Shown: piece by piece, positions 7,830 to 18,327 of the stretch
How the letters are laid out: each line of letters begins with the position of its first letter
Numbering within the stretch: position 1 is the stretch's first letter
From: Kineococcus sp. NBC_00420
Lineage (GTDB): Bacteria > Actinomycetota > Actinomycetes > Actinomycetales > Kineococcaceae
DNA length: 64,000 nucleotides
Direction: 5' to 3'
NCBI RefSeq assembly: GCF_036021035.1
Contig: NZ_CP107930.1
Coordinates: forward strand, 2,480,001 to 2,544,000
Made by a program: the position numbers and the translations under genes
The notes under the pieces: generated by a model
The model's database searches: none
Told to the model about the DNA's origin: nothing
What the model saw: only the letters and a program-made list of their open reading frames with translations

Positions 7830-9394
7830 CGTGGCGGCCTTCCATCGGTGGTCCAGCGGTCGGTGGTCCAGAGGTGCATGGCGGCGTAGGAACGCCAGGG
7901 CGCCCAGCGGGCCGCGTGCTCGCGCAGCCGTCGGTGGGCGGTGGCGCTGGGGAGACCGGGGTCGAGGAGTCCCAGCGAGCGGGCCCCCGCGGCGAGGGCG
8001 ACGTCGCCGGTCAACCAGCTGTCAGGGTCACCGAGCACCCGCATCGCGACGTGGGCAGCCGTCCACGGTCCGATGCCGACGCGGGCCGAGAGGTTCTCGC
8101 GCAGGACGTCCGGGTCGACCCCGACGTCCACGACGAGGTCCCCCGCGGCGAGGTCGCGCGCCGCCGAGACCACCGTGCGGACCGACCGGGCGGGCAGGCG
8201 CAACGCACGGTCGGCCCCTGTCTCGACGACCCCCGCCGCGATCTGCTCCGGGGTCGGGAACAGGAGGTCCAGCCCAGGGAACCTCGACGGGTGCGGGGTT
8301 CCGAGGGCCCGCGCGAGCCGACCGAGGTGGGTGCGCGCGGCGGCCACCGAGATCTGCTGCCCCACGACGCTGCGGACGAGGAGTTCGTGCGCGTCCACCG
8401 CCCCGGGCACCCGGATCCCCGGCGTCGAGGCGACCGCGCGGGCGAGGGCGGGATCAGCCGCCAGCGCCGCGTCCACGGCGACCGGGTCGGCGTCGAGGTC
8501 GAGGAGGCGGCGGACCCGCGCGACGGCGGTCGCGACGTCGGAGAGCGAACCGAGTTCGAGTTCGGCGCGCACCTGCCAGGACCCCGGAGCGGTCCGCGAC
8601 GCCGTGATCCGCACCGCCCCCGGACCGGCCGGCAACGACAGGGTCCGCGCGTAGCGCAACCGGTCCCCGTCGGAGACGTCGGCGGTCTCCACCCCCTCGA
8701 CGGCCCGCACGGCCAGGAAGCCGAACACCCCCGGCGCGTCGAAGGGGTGCCGGACGGGCAGCGCGAGGTCGAGCCGGACCGCCTGCCCGGCCGCCGCGCC
8801 GGTCGAGGCGGGACGGCGGGCGCGCAACTCCCCGGGCGCGACGGCGAACACCTCACGGACGGTGTCGTTGAACTGCCGCACCGAGCCGAACCCGCTGGCG
8901 AAGGCGACGTCGGCGATCCGCAGGTCGCTGCCCACCAGCAGCGACCGCGCCGTCTGGGCCCGTCGTGCGCGGGCCAGCGCCTGCGGGCCGGCGCCGAGTT
9001 CCGCGACGAGCATCCGCTGGACGTGCCGGGAGGTGTACCCCAGACGCGTCGCGAGCCCGTCGACACCCTCGCGGTCGACGACCCCGTCGCCGATGAGCCG
9101 CATCGCGCGGGCCGCGAGATCGCGGCGCAGGTTCCACTCGGGGGTTCCCGGGGTCGCCTCGGGCAGGCACCGCTTGCACGCCCGGAACCCGGCCGCGTGG
9201 GCGGAGGCCGAGGTCAGGTGGAAGGTGACGTTCTCGGGTCTCGGGGTGCGGGCGGGGCACGACGGTCGGCAGTAGATCCCGGTCGTGGAGACGGCCGTGA
9301 AGAACTGACCGTCGAAGCGGACGTCGCGGGCGCCGATGGCGCGGTAGCGCTCGGCGAACGCGAGGTCCCGCTCGTCCACGGGTGCGGTGTCCAC
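7826..9394 (-). CDS. Ada-AlkA fusion: methyl-sensing AraC-type regulator plus 3-methyladenine DNA glycosylase
   Basis: 522 aa with three parts. Residues ~15-85: Ada N-terminal zinc domain with four cysteines (Cys42, Cys46, Cys73, Cys76; YCRPSCPAR ... ACKRCLPEA); Cys42 would accept a methyl group from methylphosphotriesters. Residues ~90-190: AraC helix-turn-helix (RLGYTSRHVQRMLVAELG, FGSVRQFNDTVREVF). Residues ~205-510: AlkA N-terminal and HhH-GPD glycosylase domain (GIGPWTAAHVAMRVLGD, catalytic Asp in LTGDVALAAG). It couples sensing of alkylation to base excision and probably autoregulates this gene and ogt. The fusion is known in actinobacteria. Start GTG 9394. Confidence 0.94.
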   Translation of the reverse strand: MDTAPVDERDLAFAERYRAIGARDVRFDGQFFTAVSTTGIYCRPSCPARTPRPENVTFHLTSASAHAAGFRACKRCLPEATPGTPEWNLRRDLAARAMRLIGDGVVDREGVDGLATRLGYTSRHVQRMLVAELGAGPQALARARRAQTARSLLVGSDLRIADVAFASGFGSVRQFNDTVREVFAVAPGELRARRPASTGAAAGQAVRLDLALPVRHPFDAPGVFGFLAVRAVEGVETADVSDGDRLRYARTLSLPAGPGAVRITASRTAPGSWQVRAELELGSLSDVATAVARVRRLLDLDADPVAVDAALAADPALARAVASTPGIRVPGAVDAHELLVRSVVGQQISVAAARTHLGRLARALGTPHPSRFPGLDLLFPTPEQIAAGVVETGADRALRLPARSVRTVVSAARDLAAGDLVVDVGVDPDVLRENLSARVGIGPWTAAHVAMRVLGDPDSWLTGDVALAAGARSLGLLDPGLPSATAHRRLREHAARWAPWRSYAAMHLWTTDRWTTDGRPPR

Positions 9395-9427
9395 GCCTCG
9401 ATGGAACCCCGCCGGGCCCCGCCGGGT

Positions 9428-10561
9428 CTAGCGGGGATCGGACACAGCCGTCGGGACGAGCGAGACCACGACCTTCCGCGCGGAGACCCCGCGTCGCTGT
9501 ACGTCCAGGGCCTCCTGCACCGCCCCGAGCCCGGTCCCGACCACCAGCGGCTCCGGGACCGCGCGGTAGCGACCCGTGGCCAGGGCCGCGGGGAGGAAGT
9601 CCTCGTAGACGGCCTCGGCGACCTCGTTCGCCTTTAGCGTGCTCCCGAACACGAACTTCGTGACGATCCCGAGGCGACGGCTCCTCACCTGCAGGGCGAG
9701 GGTGGAGCGGGCGATCCGGAGCAGGGTGCGCGGCAGGCCGGCCCCCTCGCCCACCCCGGCGAAGGAGACCGGGGTGCTGAGCATCGCCACGAACTTCCGC
9801 CCCTCGCAGCGACGGACGACCTCGACGCAGGCCGACGAGGAACCCTCACCGATGGCGAGCGTCCCGGCCAGCCGCCGTCCGGCCAGGGCGGCCACGACGT
9901 CGTCGACCGCGGTCGGGCCGGCGTAGTCGACGACCTGGTCCGCGCCGAGCGAGCGCACGAGGTCCGCGTTGCGCGGCGAGCAGGTCGCGACGACCTGGTA
10001 CCCGGCGGCGACGGCGAGCTGCACGGCGTTGAGCCCGACGCTGGTGGACGCGCCCCACACGAGGACGACCTCCCGGGTGGGCACCGGGTCCGCCACGGGG
10101 TGGCGCAGGGCCAGCAGGTCGGTCTGGAACAGGGCGCAGGACGCCGTGGAGACCGAGAGGGGCAGGACGCAGGCGTCTTCGTAGGGCAGGTCGTCGGGGA
10201 TCGCGCTCGCCAGGCGTTCCAGCACGACCGTCCGGTCCTGGAACCCCCCTTCGGCGGCCCGGTTGCTGTCCTTGTCGCTGCCCACGGCGTGAGCGAGGAC
10301 CCGGTCGCCGACGGCGAAGCGGGTGACCGCGGAACCGATCTCGACGACCTCACCGGCGACGTCGGAACCGAGGACGAAGGGGTAGCGCAACCAGCGGTAG
10401 GCCACGCTCCCGGCGACCTGGACGATCCAGTCCAACGGGTTGACGGCGACGGCGTGGTTGCGGACGACGATCTCGTCGGCTCCCGCGGCAGTGGCGGGGG
10501 CGGGCCGGACGACGAGGCGCGCGGAGCGCTCGTCGATCCAGGCTGCGGACCAGGTGGTCAT
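9428..10561 (-). CDS. Zinc-independent MDR-family NAD(P)H-dependent quinone/enoyl reductase
   Basis: 377 aa. GroES-like N-terminal domain (VNPLDWIVQVAGS, YPFVLGSDVAGEVVEIGSAVTRFAVGDRV) and Rossmann domain with a nucleotide loop VLVWGASTSVGLNAVQLAVAAGY. The catalytic zinc ligands of alcohol dehydrogenases are absent, as in quinone oxidoreductase-like members. The substrate is unknown; relatives reduce quinones or electrophilic enones. It is divergent from a TetR gene with two near-identical operators in the gap, so it is very likely the repressor's target and induced by some ligand. Confidence 0.85.
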   Translation of the reverse strand: MTTWSAAWIDERSARLVVRPAPATAAGADEIVVRNHAVAVNPLDWIVQVAGSVAYRWLRYPFVLGSDVAGEVVEIGSAVTRFAVGDRVLAHAVGSDKDSNRAAEGGFQDRTVVLERLASAIPDDLPYEDACVLPLSVSTASCALFQTDLLALRHPVADPVPTREVVLVWGASTSVGLNAVQLAVAAGYQVVATCSPRNADLVRSLGADQVVDYAGPTAVDDVVAALAGRRLAGTLAIGEGSSSACVEVVRRCEGRKFVAMLSTPVSFAGVGEGAGLPRTLLRIARSTLALQVRSRRLGIVTKFVFGSTLKANEVAEAVYEDFLPAALATGRYRAVPEPLVVGTGLGAVQEALDVQRRGVSARKVVVSLVPTAVSDPR

Positions 10562-10591
10562 GCGTGGTGTCCTCTCCGGACGGACCAGGTG

Positions 10592-10608
10592 ATGTCACCC
10601 GGTGACAT
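10592..10608. promoter_or_regulatory. TetR operator 1 (perfect 17-bp palindrome)
   Basis: ATGTCACCCGGTGACAT: arms ATGTCACC/GGTGACAT around a central C. It lies 31 bp upstream of the MDR reductase start codon, in the region shared with the divergent tetR gene. A second copy is 33 bp away. Confidence 0.8.
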
Positions 10609-10624
10609 GGAGAAGCTAGCAGCG

Positions 10625-10641
10625 ATGTCACCCGGTGTCAT
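10625..10641. promoter_or_regulatory. TetR operator 2 (17-bp palindrome, one mismatch)
   Basis: ATGTCACCCGGTGTCAT, identical to operator 1 except one base in the right arm. Start-to-start distance is 33 bp (about three helical turns), so two dimers would bind the same DNA face. It sits just upstream of the -10 element of the tetR gene, implying autorepression. Confidence 0.8.
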
Positions 10642-10647
10642 CCCCGG

Positions 10648-10653
10648 TAGGAT
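10648..10653 (+). promoter_or_regulatory. -10 element of leaderless tetR transcript
   Basis: TAGGAT followed after six bases by the ATG at 10660. There is no Shine-Dalgarno sequence. This places the transcription start at or next to the A of the ATG. Confidence 0.6.
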
Positions 10654-10659
10654 CACCCC

Positions 10660-11226
10660 ATGACGCGCTGGGACCCGGACACGAGGGACCGGCTGCAGCA
10701 GGCGGCGATGGCCCTCTTCTTCGAGCGCGGCTTCGAGGCCGTCACCGTCGCCGAGATCGCCGAGCGCGCGGGCCTGACCAAGCGCACGTTCTTCCGGCAC
10801 TTCACCGACAAGCGCGACGTGGTCTTCGCCCGGGCACAGGCCCTCGAGGACACCGTTGTCCTGACGCTCACCGCGACCCCCGCCGAGGTGGCCCCCCTGA
10901 GGGCCGTCACCGCCGCCCTGACCCGGGGCGCCGCGCTGTTCACCGAGTACCGGCAGTTCGCCGGCGCGGTCCGCGAGCTCGTCGCCTCCTCGGCCGAGCT
11001 CCGCGAGCGGGACCTGCTCAAGACGGCCTCGCTCGCCGCCGCCCTCTCGAGGACCCTGCAGGGACGAGGGGTCGAGGCGCAGCAGGCCGAACTGACCGCT
11101 CGGACGGGCACGACGATCTTCACCTCGGCCTACGACCGCTGGATCGACCGCGGTGGCGAACCCGAGTTCGCCGACGTCGTGCAGGAGTGCCTCGACGACC
11201 TGCGCGCCGCGGTGGGTGCGGACTGA
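10660..11226 (+). CDS. TetR/AcrR-family repressor of the adjacent MDR reductase
   Basis: 188 aa. N-terminal helix-turn-helix ALFFERGFEAVTVAEIAERA-GLTKRTFFRHFTDKRDVVF is the TetR signature; the rest is an all-helical ligand/dimerisation domain without obvious relatives. Two 17-bp palindromes lie between it and the divergent MDR reductase, so it probably represses both genes until a ligand, perhaps a toxic electrophile or quinone, binds. The transcript appears leaderless. The C-terminal part ends RAAVGAD before the clpC upstream region (11227-11474), in which I see no further gene. Confidence 0.92.
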   Translation: MTRWDPDTRDRLQQAAMALFFERGFEAVTVAEIAERAGLTKRTFFRHFTDKRDVVFARAQALEDTVVLTLTATPAEVAPLRAVTAALTRGAALFTEYRQFAGAVRELVASSAELRERDLLKTASLAAALSRTLQGRGVEAQQAELTARTGTTIFTSAYDRWIDRGGEPEFADVVQECLDDLRAAVGAD

Positions 11227-11474
11227 TCGCGGAACGGCGCCCCCGGGCGAGCGCCTCCACGGGGCGCGCGAGGAGCGCCGGGCACCTCCGTGGCGCAACG
11301 CCAGGCCCGTGGTGGACGGGTCGAGGTGCGACTCCGACCCGACCGGCGACCCCGACGTGACGACGCCCTCAGCGAACGGGGCCCTCTCGGGCTTGCCACC
11401 CCCGCCAACGGCACGCATGCTCGGGACTGTGTCCTCGGGCTGAAGGCAGGGGACGGTGAGCCGAGGAGATCGTC

Positions 11475-13994
<2,520 letters not shown>

Positions 13995-14001
13995 GTCCGG
14001 G

Positions 14002-14039
14002 ACGACGGCCCGGTCCCCCGCGGGGGGCCGGGCCGTCGT
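14002..14039. terminator. Bidirectional terminator hairpin after clpC
   Basis: ACGACGGCCCGG (14002-14013) pairs perfectly with CCGGGCCGTCGT (14028-14039), loop 14 nt that is itself G/C complementary. It separates clpC from the convergent DUF1062 gene, whose stop codon is five bases further on. No T-run. Confidence 0.8.
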
Positions 14040-14043
14040 GCGT

Positions 14044-14592
14044 TCAGCGCTTGAGCAGGAAGGCGAAGTCGCCGGACACCCTGCCGCGCAGGTCCACCGA
14101 CGCGACGATCGTCCCGCTCTCGACCCACCGCTCGACCTGGGCCCGCGACAGCCCGAGCCCGGCGGCGAGGAGACGGACCGGTCGGACGGGGATCCGCGCC
14201 TCCACCCGCACCAACACCTCGAGCACCGCGTTCGGGTCCGACGGGACCGACGCTCCGCCGGTGTCCAGCCGCCAGGCGCCCGTCCAGTCCAGGACGACGT
14301 GGCGGAGGGCCGGCGCCCCGTGGAGCAGATCCGCGACCAGGTCGACGTCGTTGCGGTGCAGGCGGTTCAGCAGGTCCGCCGGCACCCGGCGGACGTGCAC
14401 CCGTTCCAGCACGGGGACCTTGAGGGTCTCGCCGCAGGTCGTGCAGAGCGCCAGGAGCCAGGCGTCGAGCAGCTTGCCGCTGGCGTTGACGCGGAACCTC
14501 CCGCTGGGCGCGAAGCGGTCGTGACCGCACCGGGGGCAACGACGGACGATGAGGGGCAGGCAGGTGGGCGTGACCGCCCAGGTCGTGGGCAT
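14044..14592 (-). CDS. DUF1062 domain protein with N-terminal zinc ribbon
   Basis: 182 aa from ATG 14592; a TTG at 14622 could add ten residues. The start TTWAVTPTCLPLIVRRCPRCG followed by FRVNASGKLLDAWLLALCTTCGETLKVPVLERV is, as I recall it, the DUF1062 pattern, with two CxxC pairs (CPRC, CTTC) likely binding one zinc. The C-terminal part (LSRAQVERWVESGTI) looks like a small winged or S4-like nucleic-acid-binding element. Function is unknown. No good ribosome-binding site is visible, so the start is uncertain. Convergent with clpC; the 264 bp towards rplI hold a terminator and this gene's promoter. Confidence 0.7.
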   Translation of the reverse strand: MPTTWAVTPTCLPLIVRRCPRCGHDRFAPSGRFRVNASGKLLDAWLLALCTTCGETLKVPVLERVHVRRVPADLLNRLHRNDVDLVADLLHGAPALRHVVLDWTGAWRLDTGGASVPSDPNAVLEVLVRVEARIPVRPVRLLAAGLGLSRAQVERWVESGTIVASVDLRGRVSGDFAFLLKR

Positions 14593-14803
14593 GGAGGGGC
14601 ACCGTTCGGTGAGTTTCCGCAAGCAGGAGGAGCACGCGGCACGGAGCCGGCGCGCGACACATCAGCTCTCGGGAGTTCTCACAGAACGGACAACGGCTCG
14701 CCCTCGGTCGACCGGCAGGAAGCGACGACGGTATCGACGCCGCGCGATCGGGGACCACCGCTTTTCGGGGACGGCGGACGGATCGGGCCCGCCGTGGGAA
14801 CGA

Positions 14804-14838
14804 CGAAGGCCGGCCGCGCAGCGCGCGACCGGCCTTCG
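14804..14838 (-). terminator. Terminator of the rpsF-ssb-rpsR-rplI operon
   Basis: CGAAGGCCGG (14804-14813) and CCGGCCTTCG (14829-14838) form a 10-bp perfect stem, 18 bp beyond the rplI stop codon in the direction of transcription; the strand reads TCGTT after the stem. Confidence 0.75.
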
Positions 14839-14856
14839 TTCAGTGCTGAACCGCTC

Positions 14857-15309
14857 TCAGGCGGTGGCCTCGACGACGTCGATGGTCACCGTCGCGGAGA
14901 CGTCCGCGTGCAGACGGACGAGAGCCTTGTGCTGACCGGTCGTCTTGATCGGCTGCAGGATCTCGACCTTGCGCTTGTCGATCGACGGCCCACCGGCGGC
15001 GCTCACAGCGTTCGCGACGTCGGACGGGGTCACCGCACCGAACAGGCGGCCACCGCGACCGGTACGAGCGGCGAACGCCACCGTACGAGCCTCGAGCGAC
15101 TGCTTGACGGACTTGGCCTCGTCGAGGCTGGCGATCGCGCGGGCCTTGCGGGCCTTGCTGATCGTCTCGACCTGCTTCTCGCCACCCTTGGTCCACGGAG
15201 TGGCCAGGTTGCGGGGAAGCAGGAAGTTGCGGCCGTAGCCGTCCTTGACCTCGACGATGTCGCCGGGGGTCCCGAGGCCGGAGACCTCGTGGGTGAGGAT
15301 GAGCTTCAT
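14857..15309 (-). CDS. rplI: 50S ribosomal protein L9
   Basis: 150 aa, standard length. N-terminal signature [36 protein letters not shown] is the L9 RNA-binding domain; a long connecting helix ([20 protein letters not shown]) joins it to the C-terminal domain. L9 binds 23S rRNA at the base of the L1 stalk and affects frame maintenance. Last gene of the rpsF-ssb-rpsR-rplI operon, followed by a hairpin. The spacing to rpsR is 14 bp with a GAAGGGGG-type ribosome-binding site. Confidence 0.98.
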   Translation of the reverse strand: MKLILTHEVSGLGTPGDIVEVKDGYGRNFLLPRNLATPWTKGGEKQVETISKARKARAIASLDEAKSVKQSLEARTVAFAARTGRGGRLFGAVTPSDVANAVSAAGGPSIDKRKVEILQPIKTTGQHKALVRLHADVSATVTIDVVEATA

Positions 15310-15323
15310 CTCGTTCCCCCTTC

Positions 15324-15560
15324 TCAGCGCGCGGAGCTGCTGTAGGGCAGCAGCGCCATCTCACGAGCGTTCTTGATCGCCTTGGCGATCTGACGCTGCT
15401 CCTGGACGGACACACCGGTCACCCGACGAGCGCGGATCTTGCCGCGGTCGGAGATGAACTTGCGCAGCAGCGCAGTGTCCTTGTAGTCGACCGCCTCGAT
15501 CTTGGCGGCCTTGAGCGGGTTCTGCTTCTTCTTGGGCTTGCGCACGGGCACCTTGGCCAT
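15324..15560 (-). CDS. rpsR: 30S ribosomal protein S18
   Basis: 78 aa. [40 protein letters not shown] and [19 protein letters not shown] are the S18 core. It pairs with S6 (rpsF) on the platform of the small subunit. The N-terminus ([14 protein letters not shown]) lacks the CxxC/CxxC zinc-binding cysteines found in some actinobacterial S18 proteins, so this is the zinc-independent form. The 167-bp gap to ssb contains a short hairpin (CCCAGG 15585-15590 / CCTGGG 15599-15604) and nothing else I recognise. Confidence 0.97.
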   Translation of the reverse strand: MAKVPVRKPKKKQNPLKAAKIEAVDYKDTALLRKFISDRGKIRARRVTGVSVQEQRQIAKAIKNAREMALLPYSSSAR

Positions 15561-15727
15561 CGTGGTGCTCCCCTCTCGTGAGAGCCCAGGGGTTCAGACC
15601 TGGGATGACGTCTTGTGTGCGACCTGGCGGACGGCGACGGGGTCGCTGTCGTGAGGTCGATGAGACGCGGGTCGCGGAGGACTGGCCTCCGGGTCACCGG
15701 TCTCTCTGAATGCCGCAGTCCAGTCGC

Positions 15728-16345
15728 TCAGAACGGCGGGTCGTCGTTGGACGCGCCGCCCCAGCCACCGCCGCCACCGGAAGCGTTTCCGCCGCCGGAC
15801 GGGCCGGTCGCCCAGGGGTCGTCCTGCTGCTGCGGGGCGCTGCCGCCGGAACCGCCACCCCAGCCGCCGCCACCGCCGCCGGAGTTGCCCCCGCCGGAGT
15901 TGGCGCCGCCGGAGCCGGAGCCGCCGGAGAACCCTCCGCCACCGCCGCCACCGAAACCGCCGCCACCACCACTACCGCCGCGGGAGGTCTTGTTGACCTT
16001 CGCGGTGGCGTAGCGCAGCGAGGGGCCGACCTCGTCGACCTGCATCTCGATGACGGTCCGCTTCTCGCCTTCCTTCGTGTCGAAGGTCCGCGACTGCAAC
16101 CGACCGGTCACCACGACCCGCGTGCCGCGCGTGAGCGACTCGGCGACGTTCTCCGCCGCTTCGCGCCAGATCGCGCAACGCATGAACAGCGTCTCGCCGT
16201 CCTTCCACTCGTTCGACTGACGGTCGAACGTGCGGGGCGTCGAGGCGACCGTGAAGTTGGCCACCGCGGCACCCGACGGGGTGAAGCGCAGTTCGGGGTC
16301 GTTCGTGAGGTTCCCGATCAGCGTGATGACGGTTTCACCCGCCAT
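15728..16345 (-). CDS. ssb: Single-stranded DNA-binding protein
   Basis: 205 aa. OB fold from residue ~3 to ~112 ([20 protein letters not shown] ... [40 protein letters not shown]), then a long glycine-rich linker with an interposed Gln patch ([12 protein letters not shown]), and the acidic tip DDPPF that docks partner proteins. It coats ssDNA at the replication fork, where DnaB also acts. ATG 16345 overlaps the rpsF stop by one base (TGATG), so translation is coupled. The frame is open upstream but the coupled start fits the family. Confidence 0.97.
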   Translation of the reverse strand: MAGETVITLIGNLTNDPELRFTPSGAAVANFTVASTPRTFDRQSNEWKDGETLFMRCAIWREAAENVAESLTRGTRVVVTGRLQSRTFDTKEGEKRTVIEMQVDEVGPSLRYATAKVNKTSRGGSGGGGGFGGGGGGGFSGGSGSGGANSGGGNSGGGGGGWGGGSGGSAPQQQDDPWATGPSGGGNASGGGGGWGGASNDDPPF

Positions 16346-16641
16346 CAGGCAGCCTCGGCTCGCAGAAGCTTGGTGCGCAGCACACCCTCGTTGAGGTTCA
16401 GCTGGCGGTCGAGCTCCTGCGCGACGGCGGGCTCGGTGGTGAGCTCGACGACGGCGTAGATGCCCTCGGACTTCTTCTTGATGTCGTAAGCGAGCCGACG
16501 GCGGCCCCAGATGTCGACCTTGCCGACCTCGCCACCGCCCTGACGAACGACGTTGAGGAAGCGGTCGAGGGACGGGGCGACCGTCCGTTCTTCCAGTTCC
16601 GCGTCGAGGATCACCATGAGCTCGTACTGACGCGCGCTCAT
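16345..16641 (-). CDS. rpsF: 30S ribosomal protein S6
   Basis: 98 aa. [54 protein letters not shown] is the S6 core. S6 forms a heterodimer with S18 on the 30S platform. First gene of the operon; ATG 16641 has a strong AAGGAGGTGGGGA ribosome-binding site. A small hairpin lies in the leader. The C-terminus overlaps the ssb start. Confidence 0.98.
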   Translation of the reverse strand: MSARQYELMVILDAELEERTVAPSLDRFLNVVRQGGGEVGKVDIWGRRRLAYDIKKKSEGIYAVVELTTEPAVAQELDRQLNLNEGVLRTKLLRAEAA

Positions 16642-16667
16642 TCCCCACCTCCTTCGGTCTCATGCGG

Positions 16668-16684
16668 CCACGGTCTCTCCGTGG
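16668..16684 (-). promoter_or_regulatory. Stem-loop in the rpsF leader
   Basis: In the mRNA, CCACGG and CCGTGG (6 bp, loop AGAGA) form a hairpin ~25 nt before the start codon. Leaders of rpsF in many bacteria carry an S6:S18-binding element for autoregulation; whether this hairpin is one I cannot confirm by eye. The rest of 16642-16876 shows no gene. Confidence 0.35.
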
Positions 16685-16876
16685 CAGGAGGGTCTCGGTG
16701 CGTGTCTTCCCCCACCCGCTCACAGGTGCGAACGGTCGGGGAACCACACGAGTCTACCGGCCCCAGGACGCCCACCCTGCCGCAGCGGCCGGACGGGCCC
16801 CTGCGGTCCTCCACAGGCGGGGGCCGCGGTCGGGCCTGTGCACGCACGGACGACGCGGACGGCGGCGGACGGCGCC

Positions 16877-18313
16877 TCAGGCGACGCGCACGACCAGCGC
16901 GTCGGGCGCCCCGTCGAAGTCGCCACCGGTCGGGTCGTCCAGTCCGCGGGTCGCGCGGACGGCGTCGGTCGACGGCGTCCGCACCTCGCGCACGACGCAG
17001 ACCACCAGCCAGGCGATCGCGGCCAGCCGCACGAGGAGGACCATCGCGTACAACTCGGGCGGCAACGCCCGGTTGGTGTTGGTCTGCCCCGCGATGTAGA
17101 GCCAGACGGCCCCGAAGTAGGCCCCTTCGGCCACCCACCAGAGCACCTGGTCGCGCCAGCGGGGGACCGCCAGGGCGGCCAGCGGCAGCAGCCACAACGC
17201 GGCCTGCGGGGGGAAGGACACCCCGAGCGCGCAGTAGCCGGCGACCAGCAGGAACGCGACCTGCACCAGCCGGGGACGTCGCGGCGCCCACAGCACGAAC
17301 ACCCCGACGAGGACGGTCCAGACGACCCACGCACCGATGGTCAGGACCACGACGGCGGGGCCCGGCAGACCGGAGGTGTTCGTGGCGTCGACGGCCTGCT
17401 GGGCCAGTTGCGGCAGGACCCAGAGCGATCCGTACCCGGCGCGCTGGTCGAAGAACGCCCGCAGGTAGGCGCTCCAGGCGTCGACGTTCGTCACGGCGAA
17501 CGGCAGGTCGACGGCGAGCCACGCCGCGAGCGCGGCGCCCACCGTCGTCGCCGCCCCGCGGAACCGGCCGGTGCGCACCGCGAGCAGCACGATCGCGAGC
17601 AGGATCAGCACCGGGTAGGTGCGGGTCGCGACGGCGAGACCCAGCAGGATCCCCGCCGGCACCGGACGGCGTCGGGCCCAGCAGGCCATCCCGGCGGTGG
17701 CCAGCGCGACGCCGGCGAGGTCGAAGGACAGCAGGGCCGAGAGCGCCAGCACGGGACTGACGGCCACGAGCAGCGCGTCCCAGCCGCGACGGCGACCGGC
17801 CATCGTCCAGACCGCGATCGTCACGACCAGGGCCGCCACGAGCAGCAGGACCGTCGAGAGGTCGAAGTAGACCCGCTGCGCGGTGACCGTCACCTCGTGC
17901 GGCGCGAACCGGGCGACGAGCCAGGCCAGCGCGGAGGTCACCGGCGGCTGGTTCAACGAGACACCGTCGGCGTAGGGGCCGAGGCCGTTCGCCAGTCCCG
18001 AGGACGTGTAGACGACCGGCAGGTCGGTGTAGCAGGCGTGGACGAACTGGTCCGGGGTGTTCCAGCCGAGGGTGCGGCAGTGGTGCTTGCCGACGGCGCC
18101 CAGCGCGACGGCGACCGCCGTCAGCGACACCGCGACGGGGAGCGCTCGCGCCCACCACGGGCCGTCACCGGCGAGGCGACGGCCGGCCGGACCGCCGAGG
18201 ACCTCGCTGCCCGCACGGGCCAGGGCGTCCACCGCGGTCGGCGGGACCGAGGGGACCTGCGGAGGCTTCGCCGGGGTGGCAGGGCCGGTGTGACCGGGGG
18301 ACTCGGTGCTCAC
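16877..18313 (-). CDS. GT87-type polyprenol-linked glycosyltransferase (multi-spanning membrane protein)
   Basis: 478 aa with about ten to twelve hydrophobic segments (for example PVAVSLTAVAVALGAVG, STVLLLVAALVVTIAVW, PVLILLAIVLLAVRTG). The early periplasmic loop with DLPVVYTSSGLANGLGPY and SLNQPPVTSALAWLVARF is typical of GT87/DUF2029 mannosyltransferases, which use polyprenyl-phosphate sugars at the outer membrane face. The position between ponA and rpsF is the same as that of mycobacterial Rv0051, recalled as a GT-C-like membrane protein. The acceptor glycan is unknown. It starts 14 bp after ponA ends, so both are co-transcribed. Confidence 0.8.
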   Translation of the reverse strand: MSTESPGHTGPATPAKPPQVPSVPPTAVDALARAGSEVLGGPAGRRLAGDGPWWARALPVAVSLTAVAVALGAVGKHHCRTLGWNTPDQFVHACYTDLPVVYTSSGLANGLGPYADGVSLNQPPVTSALAWLVARFAPHEVTVTAQRVYFDLSTVLLLVAALVVTIAVWTMAGRRRGWDALLVAVSPVLALSALLSFDLAGVALATAGMACWARRRPVPAGILLGLAVATRTYPVLILLAIVLLAVRTGRFRGAATTVGAALAAWLAVDLPFAVTNVDAWSAYLRAFFDQRAGYGSLWVLPQLAQQAVDATNTSGLPGPAVVVLTIGAWVVWTVLVGVFVLWAPRRPRLVQVAFLLVAGYCALGVSFPPQAALWLLPLAALAVPRWRDQVLWWVAEGAYFGAVWLYIAGQTNTNRALPPELYAMVLLVRLAAIAWLVVCVVREVRTPSTDAVRATRGLDDPTGGDFDGAPDALVVRVA

Positions 18314-18327
18314 CCCCTCAGCTTCCC

